DNA of 64,000 bases from Fuerstiella sp. (GCA_022843805.1 JALHMY010000011.1:60808-124807), one strand, 5' to 3'. Positions 1 to 8,353 are shown, counted from the first letter of the stretch. Notes: a model not told the origin generated them from the sequence alone. Translations and numbers: made by a program.

Positions 1-1
1 C

Positions 2-1243
2 GATACGTTCGACGAACTCGGCTCGGCTGGTGCGGTGACTCGCGCCCTCAGCGACCTTGGCATCCGCTATCCGACCTTCCGCACGCGGGCGGACAAGCTT
101 CGTGGCGGAAAGCTCTTCACCAAGCAAAAGGTGATCGGCATCCTGCGGAACTCTGTCTATCTCGGCCAGATTCGTTGGGGCGAATCGGTGAAGGACGAAT
201 GCCACGAGCCGATCATCCCCCAGCAACAGTTTGACCGGGTGCAGGTCCAGATTGGCAAAACCCTCCAGCGGCGGATGAATCTCAAGAAGTCGAAGGGGCG
301 GGCGTATCTGCTCTCCGGGTTGCTGCGTTGCCCGTGCGGCGCGCACATGGTCGGGGCCTCGGCCCACGGCCGCCTGGGCAAGAATTTCTACTACGTTTGC
401 ACACGGCAGAATCATGAAGGCGGCAAGTATTCTTGCCAGTCGTCCCGCATTCCCGCGCTCGCCCTTGAGAACGCGATCATCGGACGGATTGCGGAAATTG
501 GTCGGCTAGTTGAGGCCCGCGACCGGATCGTCCAGGAAGCCCTTTCGTGCCTCGGCGGCGAGGCTGACCGGCTGCGTGATGAGGAAGAGTTGACCCGACG
601 CCGGGTCGCACAAGTCCGCGCCGACATCGGACGGCTGGTCGAAGTGCTCAAGAGCCTCGGGGCGAGGGGACTGACCAGCGTCCAATCTGAATTGGAGCGA
701 CTTGAGGCGGAAGAGGGCCAATTGAAGAAGTCGCTCACCGATATAGCCAAGCGGCAGGCTCCCGTCGAGCGGATCGGCGACGAGGCTCGGGCATTCCTGG
801 AAACATGGCAGGATGTCGGAGAACTTCTGGACGCCGCCACTGAAGAGGAGCGGTTGCAGATTCTTCAGCACTACATCGAGGTGATCGAACTCGGCCCTAT
901 CGACGCTGAGACCCGCACGGGCAGCTACGCGATGCGGCTGTTCCCGGAAGTGCGTCCCGACAGGGGGTTCGACTTCGACCGGGGAGCAAATCCAGCCCCA
1001 ATCGACGGAAGTCCTTGCCTGGGAAATAACTACGGGGACGCTGCCGATGATGGCAACGTCCCCGAGCTGTTAACCCCGGACGGTTTGGTTCGCATAACCG
1101 TCCAGAAAGCTCCCCGAATCGGACTCGAACTTCCGATCGGCAGGTTAACAGCAGACAGCGTCATCAAGGTTTCCCCGGCGTCCTCTGACGAGGGATCAGC
1201 GATTTCCTTGATTTCGTTGTCACGTCGCATCTCCCAGTGGTGA
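2..1243 (+). CDS. serine recombinase, C-terminal part (cut by window start)
   Basis: Large serine recombinase missing its N-terminal catalytic resolvase domain, which would lie left of the window; the frame is open from base 2. Seen: a recombinase domain in about the first 85 residues (segment LFTKQKVIGILRNSVYLG), then a zinc-ribbon with CPC and two later cysteines (LLRCPCGAHMVGAS ... YVCTRQ ... YSCQSS), then a charged coiled coil. This order is typical of transposon- or phage-type serine integrases, which join DNA through a 5' phosphoserine. The last 50 or so codons look unrelated to the family and run antisense through a tRNA-Asn-like relic (1109-1152), so the C-terminus may have been extended by an insertion. 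Function of the surviving copy cannot be judged without the N-terminus. Confidence 0.85.
   Translation, partial: DTFDELGSAGAVTRALSDLGIRYPTFRTRADKLRGGKLFTKQKVIGILRNSVYLGQIRWGESVKDECHEPIIPQQQFDRVQVQIGKTLQRRMNLKKSKGRAYLLSGLLRCPCGAHMVGASAHGRLGKNFYYVCTRQNHEGGKYSCQSSRIPALALENAIIGRIAEIGRLVEARDRIVQEALSCLGGEADRLRDEEELTRRRVAQVRADIGRLVEVLKSLGARGLTSVQSELERLEAEEGQLKKSLTDIAKRQAPVERIGDEARAFLETWQDVGELLDAATEEERLQILQHYIEVIELGPIDAETRTGSYAMRLFPEVRPDRGFDFDRGANPAPIDGSPCLGNNYGDAADDGNVPELLTPDGLVRITVQKAPRIGLELPIGRLTADSVIKVSPASSDEGSAISLISLSRRISQW
1109..1152 (-). other. tRNA-Asn-like 3' half (relic)
   Basis: On the minus strand the order anticodon loop (CTGTTAACC), T loop (GTTCGAGTC) and acceptor end (CGGGGAG) matches the 3' half of a tRNA-Asn(GUU) with standard spacing. 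No matching 5' half precedes it and the T stem does not pair, so it is not a functional tRNA. It could be a decayed attachment-site copy left by an older integration. It lies inside the reading frame of the serine recombinase. Confidence 0.4.
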
Positions 1244-1390
1244 TCGACCTTATGCGCACAGGAACAGCAGGCATAATTGCCGAAGGGCACATCCGGCAAG
1301 CGAACAGTAGCGTTTCTGCGGACTTTCTGCCTTGTCACAATTGCTGTTTTCCATGAATCGAGTACCGCGTTTTCTGCAAAGGAGTTCACT

Positions 1391-1846
1391 TTGTACGCCA
1401 CACAACAACCATCCGGAGTGGACGTCTCGTTGAGTCACACTCGGTCGTGCTTCGGCGAGGACGTCTACAGCCAAGTGACCTATCGCCTGAGAGATGAACC
1501 CTGCGTCTCTTTCGCAATCTCTTGCCAGGGTTGGTTCGACTACTCACCGGAACTCGATGTCGCAGTCCGTCTCTTGTCGATCGCAGCGCGCAACAGACCC
1601 GTCGACAACGACCGCATGATCTGGGGGCTTCAGAGGGTTTTCGTGACTCCAGCAACGATCGCGTCTGGAACACGGGCCATCAGCGAGTGTATTGGTCTTC
1701 TCAAACACTCAGGAATTCCATTCGAGTTTCTGGCTCATATTGAAGGCGAATCGCAGATTATCAGCGAGTACAGCCCCATTGGGGGCAGCTCTCGATGGTC
1801 GCGGATTGCCGATGCACTCGCAGACGAAGTCGGTGAGCTGGGCTGA
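1391..1846 (+). CDS. hypothetical protein
   Basis: Unrecognised protein of about 151 residues. I chose the TTG at 1391 because AAGGAG lies 6 bases before it; the frame is open upstream to 1277, but without a ribosome site. The sequence mixes hydrophobic and charged residues in a normal way (SFAISCQGWFDYSPELDV, GLQRVFVTPATIASGTRAIS) and shows no signal peptide or membrane span. It stands alone between the truncated recombinase and the DUF1257 operon, with a hairpin downstream. Its coding status is only moderately supported, because GC-rich DNA here leaves long open frames on both strands. Confidence 0.45.
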   Translation: MYATQQPSGVDVSLSHTRSCFGEDVYSQVTYRLRDEPCVSFAISCQGWFDYSPELDVAVRLLSIAARNRPVDNDRMIWGLQRVFVTPATIASGTRAISECIGLLKHSGIPFEFLAHIEGESQIISEYSPIGGSSRWSRIADALADEVGELG

Positions 1847-1973
1847 CGAGTCAATCCCGCGGAATCGTTTCCGCGTGTTGTGCACCGCGAAAACGAACTA
1901 AATTCTCGCAATAAATGCGGCATATAAGGTGATGCCCCTGACATAGCTCTGGGCGGCCCGCCGCGAGCGAACA

Positions 1974-2018
1974 ACAGCCTCGTTTGGATCGGTTTCTGAC
2001 CGGTCTTTGCGAGGCTGT
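1974..2018 (+). terminator. hairpin before the DUF1257 operon
   Basis: ACAGCCTCG at 1974-1982 pairs with CGAGGCTGT at 2010-2018, and the loop holds a smaller CGGT/ACCG stem. The right arm is followed by TTCGTTTT. It may terminate the upstream gene or act in the leader of the operon starting at 2105. Confidence 0.55.
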
Positions 2019-2104
2019 TTCGTTTTCCGGGCGACGGCTGGCGAGGCAGGCGGGACCGATGGTCGGTCCCGTGCGGGAGTCCACGAAAGCGGAGGAACAA
2101 CAAC

Positions 2105-2473
2105 GTGTCGCACATTGTGCAGATTCAGACGGAGGTGCGGGACCCAGTCGCCATTCAGGCGGCGTGCGGTCGGCTCAAGTGGCCGGAGCCGGTATTCGGC
2201 GAAACGAAGCTCTTCACCAGTTCGGCGGTCGGGTGGGCGGTGCAGTTGCCGGAGTGGCGGTATCCGGTCGTGTGCGATGTCGTCACCGCCAAGATCGCGT
2301 TCGACAACTTCGGCGGACGGTGGGGCGAACAGCGGCACCTCGACCGGTTCCTGCAAGGGTACGCGGTGGAGAAGGCTCGGATTGAAGCGAGACGGCGTGG
2401 TCACACCGTGACCGAACAAGCGCTCGCGGACGGATCCATCAAACTGACGATTCAGGTAGGAGGTGCGGCTTGA
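2105..2473 (+). CDS. DUF1257 (Ycf35-like) protein
   Basis: Small protein of 122 residues matching the DUF1257/Ycf35 family: it opens MSHIVQIQTEVRD, has the internal segment CDVVTAKIAFDNFGG and a C-terminal motif ending LADGSIKLTIQ. Ycf35 homologues occur in cyanobacteria, red-algal plastids and scattered bacterial elements; their biochemical role is unknown. The start is GTG with GGAGGA about 10 bases upstream. The stop codon overlaps the TTG start of the DUF2997 gene, indicating translational coupling. The neighbours (DUF2997, then a Ycf46-like AAA ATPase) repeat the cyanobacterial gene order, which supports the call. Family assignment is by eye; function is not inferred. Confidence 0.8.
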   Translation: MSHIVQIQTEVRDPVAIQAACGRLKWPEPVFGETKLFTSSAVGWAVQLPEWRYPVVCDVVTAKIAFDNFGGRWGEQRHLDRFLQGYAVEKARIEARRRGHTVTEQALADGSIKLTIQVGGAA

Positions 2474-2661
2474 AGAGGATCGAAATCATCATCGCCCCCA
2501 ACGGTCAGTCTCGTGTCGAAACGAAAGGCTTTGTCGGGAACGAGTGCCGTCAGGCGAGCCGGTTCGTTGAGCAGGCCCTCGGACAGCAGACCGATGAGCA
2601 GCTCAAGACGGAGTTCCATCAGTCTGCCACCAATCAGCAACAAATAAAGGAGGGCCCATGA
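2470..2661 (+). CDS. DUF2997 family protein
   Basis: A 63-residue protein with the DUF2997 pattern: a short strand (RIEIIIAPNG), then VETKGFVGNECRQAS and FVEQALG. The start is TTG, preceded by AGGAGG at the ideal distance, and overlaps the upstream TGA. The family usually sits between DUF1257 and a Ycf46-type ATPase, as here. The conserved single cysteine (GNECRQAS) is present. No enzymatic motif is visible; a role as a small partner of the ATPase is an inference from gene order only. Confidence 0.8.
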   Translation: MKRIEIIIAPNGQSRVETKGFVGNECRQASRFVEQALGQQTDEQLKTEFHQSATNQQQIKEGP

Positions 2662-2879
2662 CGACTGTCCTTCACCATCAACATGGCTGCGTGTTGCCAA
2701 CCGTTCCGGTTGGCAATCGTCTTGGTCTTCAGTTGGCAAGTTACCGGCGACGACTGCATCGCGAGAAACGGGCTCTGGCTCACCGAATCGCCCAGTTCCG
2801 CCAGGCCTGTTACGGCATCGCTCGGCAGCGCCGAAAGATCGAACGTCTCCAGAAGCAGATCCGACGGCTGGAACCCTAA
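2658..2879 (+). CDS. small basic coiled-coil protein
   Basis: A 73-residue protein, strongly basic, with a C-terminal helix rich in Arg, Lys, Gln and Leu (RRKIERLQKQIRRLEP) likely to form a short coiled coil or bind nucleic acid. ATG overlaps the upstream stop (ATGA) and AAAGGAGGG precedes it, so it is a true member of the operon. It occupies the position between DUF2997 and the ATPase where cyanobacterial clusters often carry a ferredoxin; this protein has no ferredoxin cysteines. Function unknown. Confidence 0.7.
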   Translation: MTTVLHHQHGCVLPTVPVGNRLGLQLASYRRRLHREKRALAHRIAQFRQACYGIARQRRKIERLQKQIRRLEP

Positions 2880-2941
2880 CGAATGGTCACCGCTTCTGAC
2901 CACAACCCATATTCCTTCCCCCTTCACCATAAGGACCCTGC

Positions 2942-4429
2942 ATGAACCTGACCAATCAATTGGCTGAATATGTCCGCGCGTGCTTCACCGCCATCTGGAT
3001 CGAAACCCACGAACGACACGAAGCGGCAGCAGCGATCGCGCAGCTCTGCCAACAGGAACAGTGGCGACTCGCCACCTGGAACATCGACCAGGGGTTGCGG
3101 GTCGGAAGGGCTGCCGTCGAACAGACGGGCGGTGATCCACTGGCTGCGATCCGCTCGGTCAACGCGCTGGCGACGGCAGATGGGACGGCGTTGCTGGTGC
3201 TGGAGAACTTTCACCGGTTCCTTTCATCGGCGGAGATCGTTCAGGCTCTGTCGCAACAGATTCTGGCGGGGAAGCAGAATCGCACGATCGTCGTGATCCT
3301 GGCTCCGGTGGTCCAACTGCCGGTCGAACTCGACAAGCTGTTCGTCGTCATCGAACACGATCTGCCGGATCGGATCCAATTGGCTGAGATCGCACGGAGC
3401 ATTGCCACCGAAACCTCAGAACTGCCGAGCGGCACAGAACTGGAGACGGTCCTGGACGCAGCGGCGGGGCTGACGCGGCTCGAAGCCGAGAACGCGTTCA
3501 GTCTGTCGCTAGTTCGGCAGGGACGGATCACGAGTGATGCCGTCTGGGAACTGAAGTCCGGGATGCTGAAGAAGTCGGGCCTGCTGGAACTCCATCGGGG
3601 CCAGGACGATTTCAGCAGTCTGGGCGGGCTGTCCTCGCTCAAGAGCTTCTGTAAGCGGGCACTGCTCCAACCAAGTCGGGGGAACCCAGCCAAGCGGGCG
3701 CGGGGCGTGCTTCTGCTCTCGCCGCCGGGATGCGGAAAGAGTCAGTTCTGTAAGTCGCTTGGGCGAGAGGTCGGGCGACCTGTCCTGATCCTCGATGTCG
3801 GGAGTCTGATGGGTTCGCTCGTCGGTCAGTCGGAGGAGCGCACGCGGCAAGCCTTGAAGATCATCGACGCGATGGCTCCCTGCGTGGCGATGATTGACGA
3901 GGTCGAGAAAGCGTTCGCGGGAGTGAATGGCAGCGGGGACTCGGGGGTCACCTCAAGGATGTTCGGAACGTTTCTATCGTGGCTCAACGACCACACGTCC
4001 GATGTGTTCGTGGTCTGCACGGCAAACGATGTGTCACGGTTGCCCCCGGAGTTCGGGCGGAGTGAACGCTTCGATGGGATCTTCTTTCTCGACCTGCCCA
4101 CGCGGGAAGAGAAGGACGCGATCTGGACTATCTATCGCAATCAGTTCGAAATCGACCGGGACCAGCGCCGACCGGAAGATGCCAACTGGACCGGGGCCGA
4201 AATCAAAGCCTGTTGCCGGTTGTCGGCCCTGCTCGACGTGCCGCTGGTCCAGGCGGCGCAGAATGTGGTGCCAGTGGCCGCGACGGCGGCGGAGAGTATT
4301 GATCGGCTCCGGACCTGGGCCAGCGGGCGCTGCCTGTCGGCTCAGCAGACTGGGCTGTATCAGGCAAAGCCGACTCAAACGGGGGCTGGTTCTCGCCGGA
4401 AGGTCAACCGCGACTCGTCGATGAACTGA
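2942..4429 (+). CDS. AAA+ ATPase, Ycf46-like
   Basis: A 495-residue protein. The N-terminal 200 residues form a degenerate P-loop-like domain (ALLVLENFHRFLSSAE) typical of Ycf46-type proteins, followed by a full AAA+ module. That module has Walker A at about residues 260-269 (SPPGCGKS), Walker B at about 316-321 (VAMIDEVEKAF), sensor 1 (VVCTANDV) and an arginine-finger region (RSERFDGIFFLDLP, about 373). AGGA precedes the ATG. AAA+ proteins of this type hydrolyse ATP to remodel proteins or complexes; the target is unknown. It closes the DUF1257-DUF2997 cassette after a 62-base gap. Being on an integrated element rather than in a core operon is notable. Alternative: a general FtsH/CDC48-like unfoldase, but no protease or transmembrane part is present. 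Confidence 0.85.
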   Translation: MNLTNQLAEYVRACFTAIWIETHERHEAAAAIAQLCQQEQWRLATWNIDQGLRVGRAAVEQTGGDPLAAIRSVNALATADGTALLVLENFHRFLSSAEIVQALSQQILAGKQNRTIVVILAPVVQLPVELDKLFVVIEHDLPDRIQLAEIARSIATETSELPSGTELETVLDAAAGLTRLEAENAFSLSLVRQGRITSDAVWELKSGMLKKSGLLELHRGQDDFSSLGGLSSLKSFCKRALLQPSRGNPAKRARGVLLLSPPGCGKSQFCKSLGREVGRPVLILDVGSLMGSLVGQSEERTRQALKIIDAMAPCVAMIDEVEKAFAGVNGSGDSGVTSRMFGTFLSWLNDHTSDVFVVCTANDVSRLPPEFGRSERFDGIFFLDLPTREEKDAIWTIYRNQFEIDRDQRRPEDANWTGAEIKACCRLSALLDVPLVQAAQNVVPVAATAAESIDRLRTWASGRCLSAQQTGLYQAKPTQTGAGSRRKVNRDSSMN

Positions 4430-4455
4430 AACTCTCACCAACGAAGGAGGCCGAT

Positions 4456-4764
4456 GTGCTGACACCGAAGCAGCTGACTGTCCTCCGGGCAGCGTTGCAG
4501 TATTTCCAGGACGAGCTGGTGCCGCACGGCCTCGATGCCCTGCGGCCCTATCTGGACGAACCGATTGAAGGGGACATCACCGCGGCGGATGTCCGGCAAT
4601 TGCAGCAGTTTCTGCGTGACACCGAGATTAGTTATGTAGCGGTGAGTTTGAACCATCCTCGTCAGATGGACTCGACGCTTTACATGTCCCTCGACGCGGC
4701 CAGCGCCGCCTGCCGCGAGGAAACATGGCAAGTGGCCGCAGTCCTGATTTCGCCGGTGCGCTGA
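4456..4764 (+). CDS. small acidic hypothetical protein
   Basis: A 102-residue protein starting at GTG 4456; AAGGAGG lies just upstream, and the nearer ATG at 4454 would stop after two codons. It is acidic and mainly helical (LQQFLRDTEISYVAVSLNH), with no membrane span or known motif. It follows the ATPase gene by 26 bases and probably shares its transcript. Family not recognised. Confidence 0.65.
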   Translation: MLTPKQLTVLRAALQYFQDELVPHGLDALRPYLDEPIEGDITAADVRQLQQFLRDTEISYVAVSLNHPRQMDSTLYMSLDAASAACREETWQVAAVLISPVR

Positions 4765-4775
4765 TCAGCGTTGTG

Positions 4776-5000
4776 TTACAGCCCCTCCATCAGCTCCGAC
4801 AAGCTGATGCCGAGTGTCCGAGCGATGGCTTCGATGTTCCGCAGGTCCAGATTCCGCTCGCCCCGTTCGATCCCGCCGATGTAGGTGCGATCCAGAGCGC
4901 AGGCCGCGGAAAACGTCTCCTGCGAATAGCCCTGCGCCTTCCGCTGTTCGCGGACCCGCTGTCCGAATCGTTCCAGAATGTCCGCCGTGCGTTTTCCCAT
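4776..5000 (-). CDS. XRE-family HTH regulator
   Basis: A 74-residue DNA-binding protein made almost entirely of one Cro/C1-type helix-turn-helix: [17 protein letters not shown], the recognition region [17 protein letters not shown], then [21 protein letters not shown] start it at the ATG at 5000 ([13 protein letters not shown]); the frame is open upstream, but that part is not protein-like. It is the only minus-strand gene in the element cargo and lies between two plus-strand units, a typical position for an element repressor. The operator cannot be named. Confidence 0.85.
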   Translation of the reverse strand: MGKRTADILERFGQRVREQRKAQGYSQETFSAACALDRTYIGGIERGERNLDLRNIEAIARTLGISLSELMEGL

Positions 5001-5127
5001 GCGGACTATTGGAATGTTGACAATGAGTATCGCTCCGGGCGGATCGTCTGGTTCCAACTGCGGGAAGCAGGCTGATGACCATCCGCCTATCTCATTTCCA
5101 ATCCAACACCACTCACAGGAGTTCCTG

Positions 5128-6159
5128 ATGCCATCACTTGAACCTGAGTCGAGTCCTGAACCTGATCCCATCACCCGTCGGTCTGGTGACAATTCACCCA
5201 CCAGGCCCCAGCCCCCGGAGATTCGCCCACCTCGTCGCCCTTGGATCGGCTCGGCCCTGATGCTGGCCGGGGGCGTCGGGGTCCTCGTGATCCTGATGCT
5301 GGGCTGGGCGGTCACTCGCTGGTGGAATGGTGACGTCCACGCCCTGAACGAAACTCTCCTGTTGTGCGGCTGGGTCGTGTTCGGTCTGATCGTTGTGTTG
5401 TCGCTGTTGTGGCTGGGAAACTCCCTCGAACAGCGGTTTCAGCCCGCACACACTCCACAGGCGGAGACCGGCAAGGGATCGAAGTCCGTGGTCAGCCGCG
5501 TAATGACGGGAACTGGATTCCTGTTGCTTTTGGGGATCGTCGCCTCGTCCAACCGGTGGCGTGACCAGGGACCACCGGTTCCCTCCAGAACCGACAAGGA
5601 GAAACGCATCGTCTGGATGAGTCCCGAGGCATTTCGGGAGCAGCAGCAGCGGCGAGCTGCCACACTCAACTACTGGCAGACAGCCGTGGCGAACCTGCAT
5701 GGAACTCGCTTTGGTCCACCCACGGAGACTGAGTCGCTGCCTGAGGTGTTTGAGCGGCTGACGCGGGACTTTCGGCAGAAGATTGCGCAGGCGAGAGCGG
5801 CTGCGACGACGAACGTCGACCCGGAATTGGTCGCCATGGTCCAACGGCATCTGGAACAAGATGACCGACTGCTCACCGTTCTGGCGCAGCTTCCCCAATT
5901 GATGCAAACGTATCAGGTCGGCTGGGGGACAGAGTCCGCCGGGCAGCGGGCTCTTCAATGGCAACAGTTCCAGGCCAGACTCATCGCTCAACCTGAGTTA
6001 TGGGAGAAACTCCCACCGGAAGCCCGGCAGCTCATCGAAGACGTCGTCGCGCTGGAAGAGCAGCAACAAGTGCAGTTCCGGGAGATCGAGCTGTTGCAGG
6101 CGGTCCTACAGGAGCGCTACCGCGGCGTTGCGTTTCCACTGCCATCCCTCGATCCGTAA
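5128..6159 (+). CDS. membrane protein with C-terminal helical domain
   Basis: A 343-residue protein from ATG 5128 (CAGGAG upstream). The proline- and acid-rich N-terminus (SSPEPDP...[10 protein letters not shown]) is followed by three likely membrane spans: about residues 33-58 ([17 protein letters not shown]), 70-95 ([20 protein letters not shown]) and 125-145 ([12 protein letters not shown]). After them comes a long helical, Gln-rich soluble part. No enzymatic motif is seen. Position next to a divergent XRE regulator suggests control by that regulator (inference). Possibly an element-encoded transfer or maintenance protein; family not recognised. Confidence 0.65.
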   Translation: MPSLEPESSPEPDPITRRSGDNSPTRPQPPEIRPPRRPWIGSALMLAGGVGVLVILMLGWAVTRWWNGDVHALNETLLLCGWVVFGLIVVLSLLWLGNSLEQRFQPAHTPQAETGKGSKSVVSRVMTGTGFLLLLGIVASSNRWRDQGPPVPSRTDKEKRIVWMSPEAFREQQQRRAATLNYWQTAVANLHGTRFGPPTETESLPEVFERLTRDFRQKIAQARAAATTNVDPELVAMVQRHLEQDDRLLTVLAQLPQLMQTYQVGWGTESAGQRALQWQQFQARLIAQPELWEKLPPEARQLIEDVVALEEQQQVQFREIELLQAVLQERYRGVAFPLPSLDP

Positions 6160-6190
6160 CTCAGCGCTGCAACACGACCATTCTTTCACA

Positions 6191-6226
6191 CGCCGTTCGA
6201 TCCCGTCATGCCGGGATCGAGCGGCG
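6191..6226 (+). terminator. 15-bp-arm hairpin
   Basis: CGCCGTTCGATCCCG at 6191-6205 pairs with CGGGATCGAGCGGCG at 6212-6226 (one G.T pair), loop of 6 bases, followed by TTGTTCATTTG. It ends the membrane-protein unit or lies in the leader of the GTG gene at 6252. One of four similar hairpins between units of this element. Confidence 0.6.
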
Positions 6227-6251
6227 TTGTTCATTTGATACAGGAGACAAT

Positions 6252-6479
6252 GTGCCAAGCAACCCTTCCTTCCCGCGACAGCTCAAGGATCTTTCCCCGG
6301 CTGAATTGCTGGGGTTGGTGACCCAGCTCCAGTTGTTGGTCTATGAGGACGAGGAAGGCGACTGGGATCCCGAGCGCGAGTGTGACTCTGACACCCTCGG
6401 CGAGATCAGCAATCTCCTCGAGGCCTACGGCCTGGCCCCCCTATCACCTCATATCCCGCCGTCTTCTCAGGAGACCTGA
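6252..6479 (+). CDS. small acidic hypothetical protein
   Basis: A 75-residue protein from GTG 6252 (AGGAGA upstream; the overlapping ATG at 6250 leads to a stop after a few codons). It has the conserved-looking stretch RQLKDLSPAELLGLVTQLQ, then the acidic EDEEGDWDPERECDSDTL and a helix GEISNLLEAYGLAP. It is separated by two bases from the next gene, so co-translation is likely. No known domain recognised; probably one of the small accessory proteins common on planctomycete elements. Confidence 0.6.
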   Translation: MPSNPSFPRQLKDLSPAELLGLVTQLQLLVYEDEEGDWDPERECDSDTLGEISNLLEAYGLAPLSPHIPPSSQET

Positions 6480-6481
6480 CC

Positions 6482-6700
6482 ATGCCCCTGTCCGCTGGCG
6501 ATCGCGCCAACTTCGACACGCTTTTGCGAGCCGTTCGCGCCGGCGATGCGGCTCTCATCGCCTGCTCGACGCTCGGCAGCGACGAGCCCGTTTCCGTGAT
6601 CTGCGCCGTCCAACCCACAGTGGGCGGGGAGATCGAACTCGTCCCGCTGGCACAACTGTTTCGCGGAAACCCTTACGACCTCCTTCAACCCCCTCAGTAG
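6482..6700 (+). CDS. DUF6117-like small protein
   Basis: A 72-residue protein with a recognisable pattern: FDTLLRAVRAGDAALIACST, EPVSVICAV and ELVPLAQLFRGNPYDLL. This resembles the DUF6117 family of plasmid and ICE proteins, by memory of the motif only. ATG follows TCAGGAGACCTGACC. It sits in the middle of the small-gene operon 6252-8013. Function unknown. Confidence 0.65.
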   Translation: MPLSAGDRANFDTLLRAVRAGDAALIACSTLGSDEPVSVICAVQPTVGGEIELVPLAQLFRGNPYDLLQPPQ

Positions 6701-6715
6701 AACAGGATGACTTCG

Positions 6716-7651
6716 ATGACGACTCTTATGGATCAAGTCCCCTCCACGGCGGCATCGGAACGACTCCGTGGCACGATGGCCGCAGTCAGGCTGAGCTTCA
6801 CGTGGCTTGGCACCCGCAAGTCGCTGACCGTGGAACAGAAGAACCAGGCCGCCGACTCGTTCGGCGCGGAAGGGAAGTTTCTGTCGGCGGGCAAGAAGTT
6901 GCTCGACACATCGCACCCCGCGTTCAAGGCCGTGACCGCCATCAAGGGCCGCTGCCAGAGCTACTGGCGAGCGATCTCGCTGCCGTATCCCGAGCCGGGA
7001 ATTCGCCTGATCCCGCAGCGAGCTATCACTGACTTCGACCAGCAGATCGCGGGATTCCGCGACGAACTGATCGAGGCCGTGGTCGAACTCGATCGGCACT
7101 ACGGTGACCTCCGCTCGGCAGCCCGTAGGCGGTTGGGTGACCTGTTCGATCCGAGCGACTATCCGGTCTCGTTGATCGGGCTGTTTGGGATCGAGCACGA
7201 ATACCCGTCCGTCGAACCACCGGACTATCTGCGGCAACTCAACCCGGCCCTCTACGAACAGGAATGCCGCCGCGTGCAGGCCCGCTTTGATGAAGCCGTG
7301 CAGCTCGCGGAGCAAGCCTTTCTCGACGAACTGGCCAAGCTCGTGGAACACCTGGGCGAACGCCTGAATGGCGACACGGACGGCAAGCCGAAGGTCTTCC
7401 GTGACACGGCGGTCACGAATCTGACCGAGTTCTTCGAGCGGTTCCGTGCCCTGAGCGTCCACTCGAACGACCAGTTGGACGATCTGGTGCAACGTGCCCA
7501 ACGGCTGATGAACGGCGTCGAGCCACAGCAGCTGCGGGATAACGCTGCGCTCCGGCAACGGGTGGCCACGCAACTGTCGGGCGTGCAGTCGTCGCTCGAT
7601 GGCCTGATGGTCGACCGGCCCCGCCGCAACATTCTCCGGCGGCCCCGATAG
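6716..7651 (+). CDS. hypothetical protein, possibly DUF3150-like
   Basis: About 311 residues. I prefer the ATG at 6716 (AGGA 9 bases upstream) over the ATG at 6707, whose AGG is too close. The protein is helical and soluble, with the opening LSFTWLGTRKSLTVEQKNQ, the aromatic stretch CQSYWRAISLPYPEPGIRL and LFDPSDYPVSLIGLFGIE. This organisation recalls DUF3150-type proteins found near AAA ATPases on phages and plasmids, but I cannot confirm the family. It ends with a basic tail (RPRRNILRRPR). Long open frames on the opposite strand here are GC-driven shadows. Confidence 0.65.
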   Translation: MTTLMDQVPSTAASERLRGTMAAVRLSFTWLGTRKSLTVEQKNQAADSFGAEGKFLSAGKKLLDTSHPAFKAVTAIKGRCQSYWRAISLPYPEPGIRLIPQRAITDFDQQIAGFRDELIEAVVELDRHYGDLRSAARRRLGDLFDPSDYPVSLIGLFGIEHEYPSVEPPDYLRQLNPALYEQECRRVQARFDEAVQLAEQAFLDELAKLVEHLGERLNGDTDGKPKVFRDTAVTNLTEFFERFRALSVHSNDQLDDLVQRAQRLMNGVEPQQLRDNAALRQRVATQLSGVQSSLDGLMVDRPRRNILRRPR

Positions 7652-7767
7652 GCAGGGCCACGCCCTGCACCCGGTTCGAGCTGCCGCTCGGAGTATGCAA
7701 CCCACGCTCCCGTTGATCGCTCGCCGGACACCTTCAATCGAAGCCCCGAGTTTATGGAGAACTCACT

Positions 7768-8013
7768 ATGGACCTGTTGATCGAAACCTCGGGAACGGTC
7801 CGCTGTGTGTTCGGGGAACAGATCGACTTGGGCCAACTCGGTCAGTTGTCGATTCGTCGCGGTTCCCATGTCGAACCGACGCCGGATGGCCAATGGACCG
7901 CCGATCTCGCGCCAGTCCAAGGCCCGCTGCTGGGACCGTTCCCCACCCGAACCGCGGCGCTCAAAGCTGAGGTGTCCTGGCTTCAGGAACACTGGCTGTT
8001 GCCGTCGCGGTAA
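7768..8013 (+). CDS. small hypothetical element protein
   Basis: An 81-residue protein from ATG 7768, with TGGAG 9 bases upstream. Beta-rich pattern: MDLLIETSGTVRCVFGEQ, LSIRRGSHVEPTPDGQW, then PLLGPFPTRTAALKAEVSWL. It reads as a small compact domain with a C-terminal helix. No known function. It belongs to the 6252-8013 run and is followed by a strong hairpin at 8047-8076. Confidence 0.65.
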   Translation: MDLLIETSGTVRCVFGEQIDLGQLGQLSIRRGSHVEPTPDGQWTADLAPVQGPLLGPFPTRTAALKAEVSWLQEHWLLPSR

Positions 8014-8046
8014 CCGTCTTTCACTGAATCTCTGCCTCGCGCGTGC

Positions 8047-8076
8047 GGGGCGGTTGTGTTTCACCACGACCGCCCC
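8047..8076 (+). terminator. 12-bp-arm hairpin
   Basis: GGGGCGGTTGTG at 8047-8058 pairs with CACGACCGCCCC at 8065-8076 (one G.T pair). It is followed by a partial third copy (GGGCGGTCGT at 8081-8090) that could compete for pairing with the right arm, so an alternative fold is possible. Sits 40 bases before the start at 8116. Confidence 0.55.
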
Positions 8077-8115
8077 ACCTGGGCGGTCGTCTGTCCCCAT
8101 TACTGGAGAACAACG

Positions 8116-8352
8116 ATGCCCGTTCGCAATCGCTTTCAATCGGATCTCGACACCGCCGTGGCCGACGCCACAGGCGAAGACCTGCGGACGATCCGTCGGC
8201 GCGGCTTCTCGCTGGTCGATCCGCACAACGTGAACTTCGATCCCGAGCCGGATCTGCTGCCGCCGCAGTTCATCGACTGGGATGAGCTGGATCGGTCCCG
8301 CAACGAACCCGTTGTCCGTCAGCCGCTGCGCGTCGCGCGGCGGGTGGCCTGA
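8116..8352 (+). CDS. small hypothetical protein
   Basis: A 78-residue protein from ATG 8116 (TGGAG upstream). Hydrophilic, with TGEDLRTIRRRGFSLVD and an acidic middle (DPEPDLLPPQFIDWDELD), then a basic end. The next gene begins at GTG 8354, one base after its stop codon. Not recognised. The hairpin at 8047-8076 is in its leader. Confidence 0.6.
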   Translation: MPVRNRFQSDLDTAVADATGEDLRTIRRRGFSLVDPHNVNFDPEPDLLPPQFIDWDELDRSRNEPVVRQPLRVARRVA

Positions 8353-8353
8353 C

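Noticed and set aside
1109..1190. Functional tRNA-Asn
   Set aside because: Only the 3' half is recognisable; the T stem does not pair and no 5' acceptor or D arm matches.
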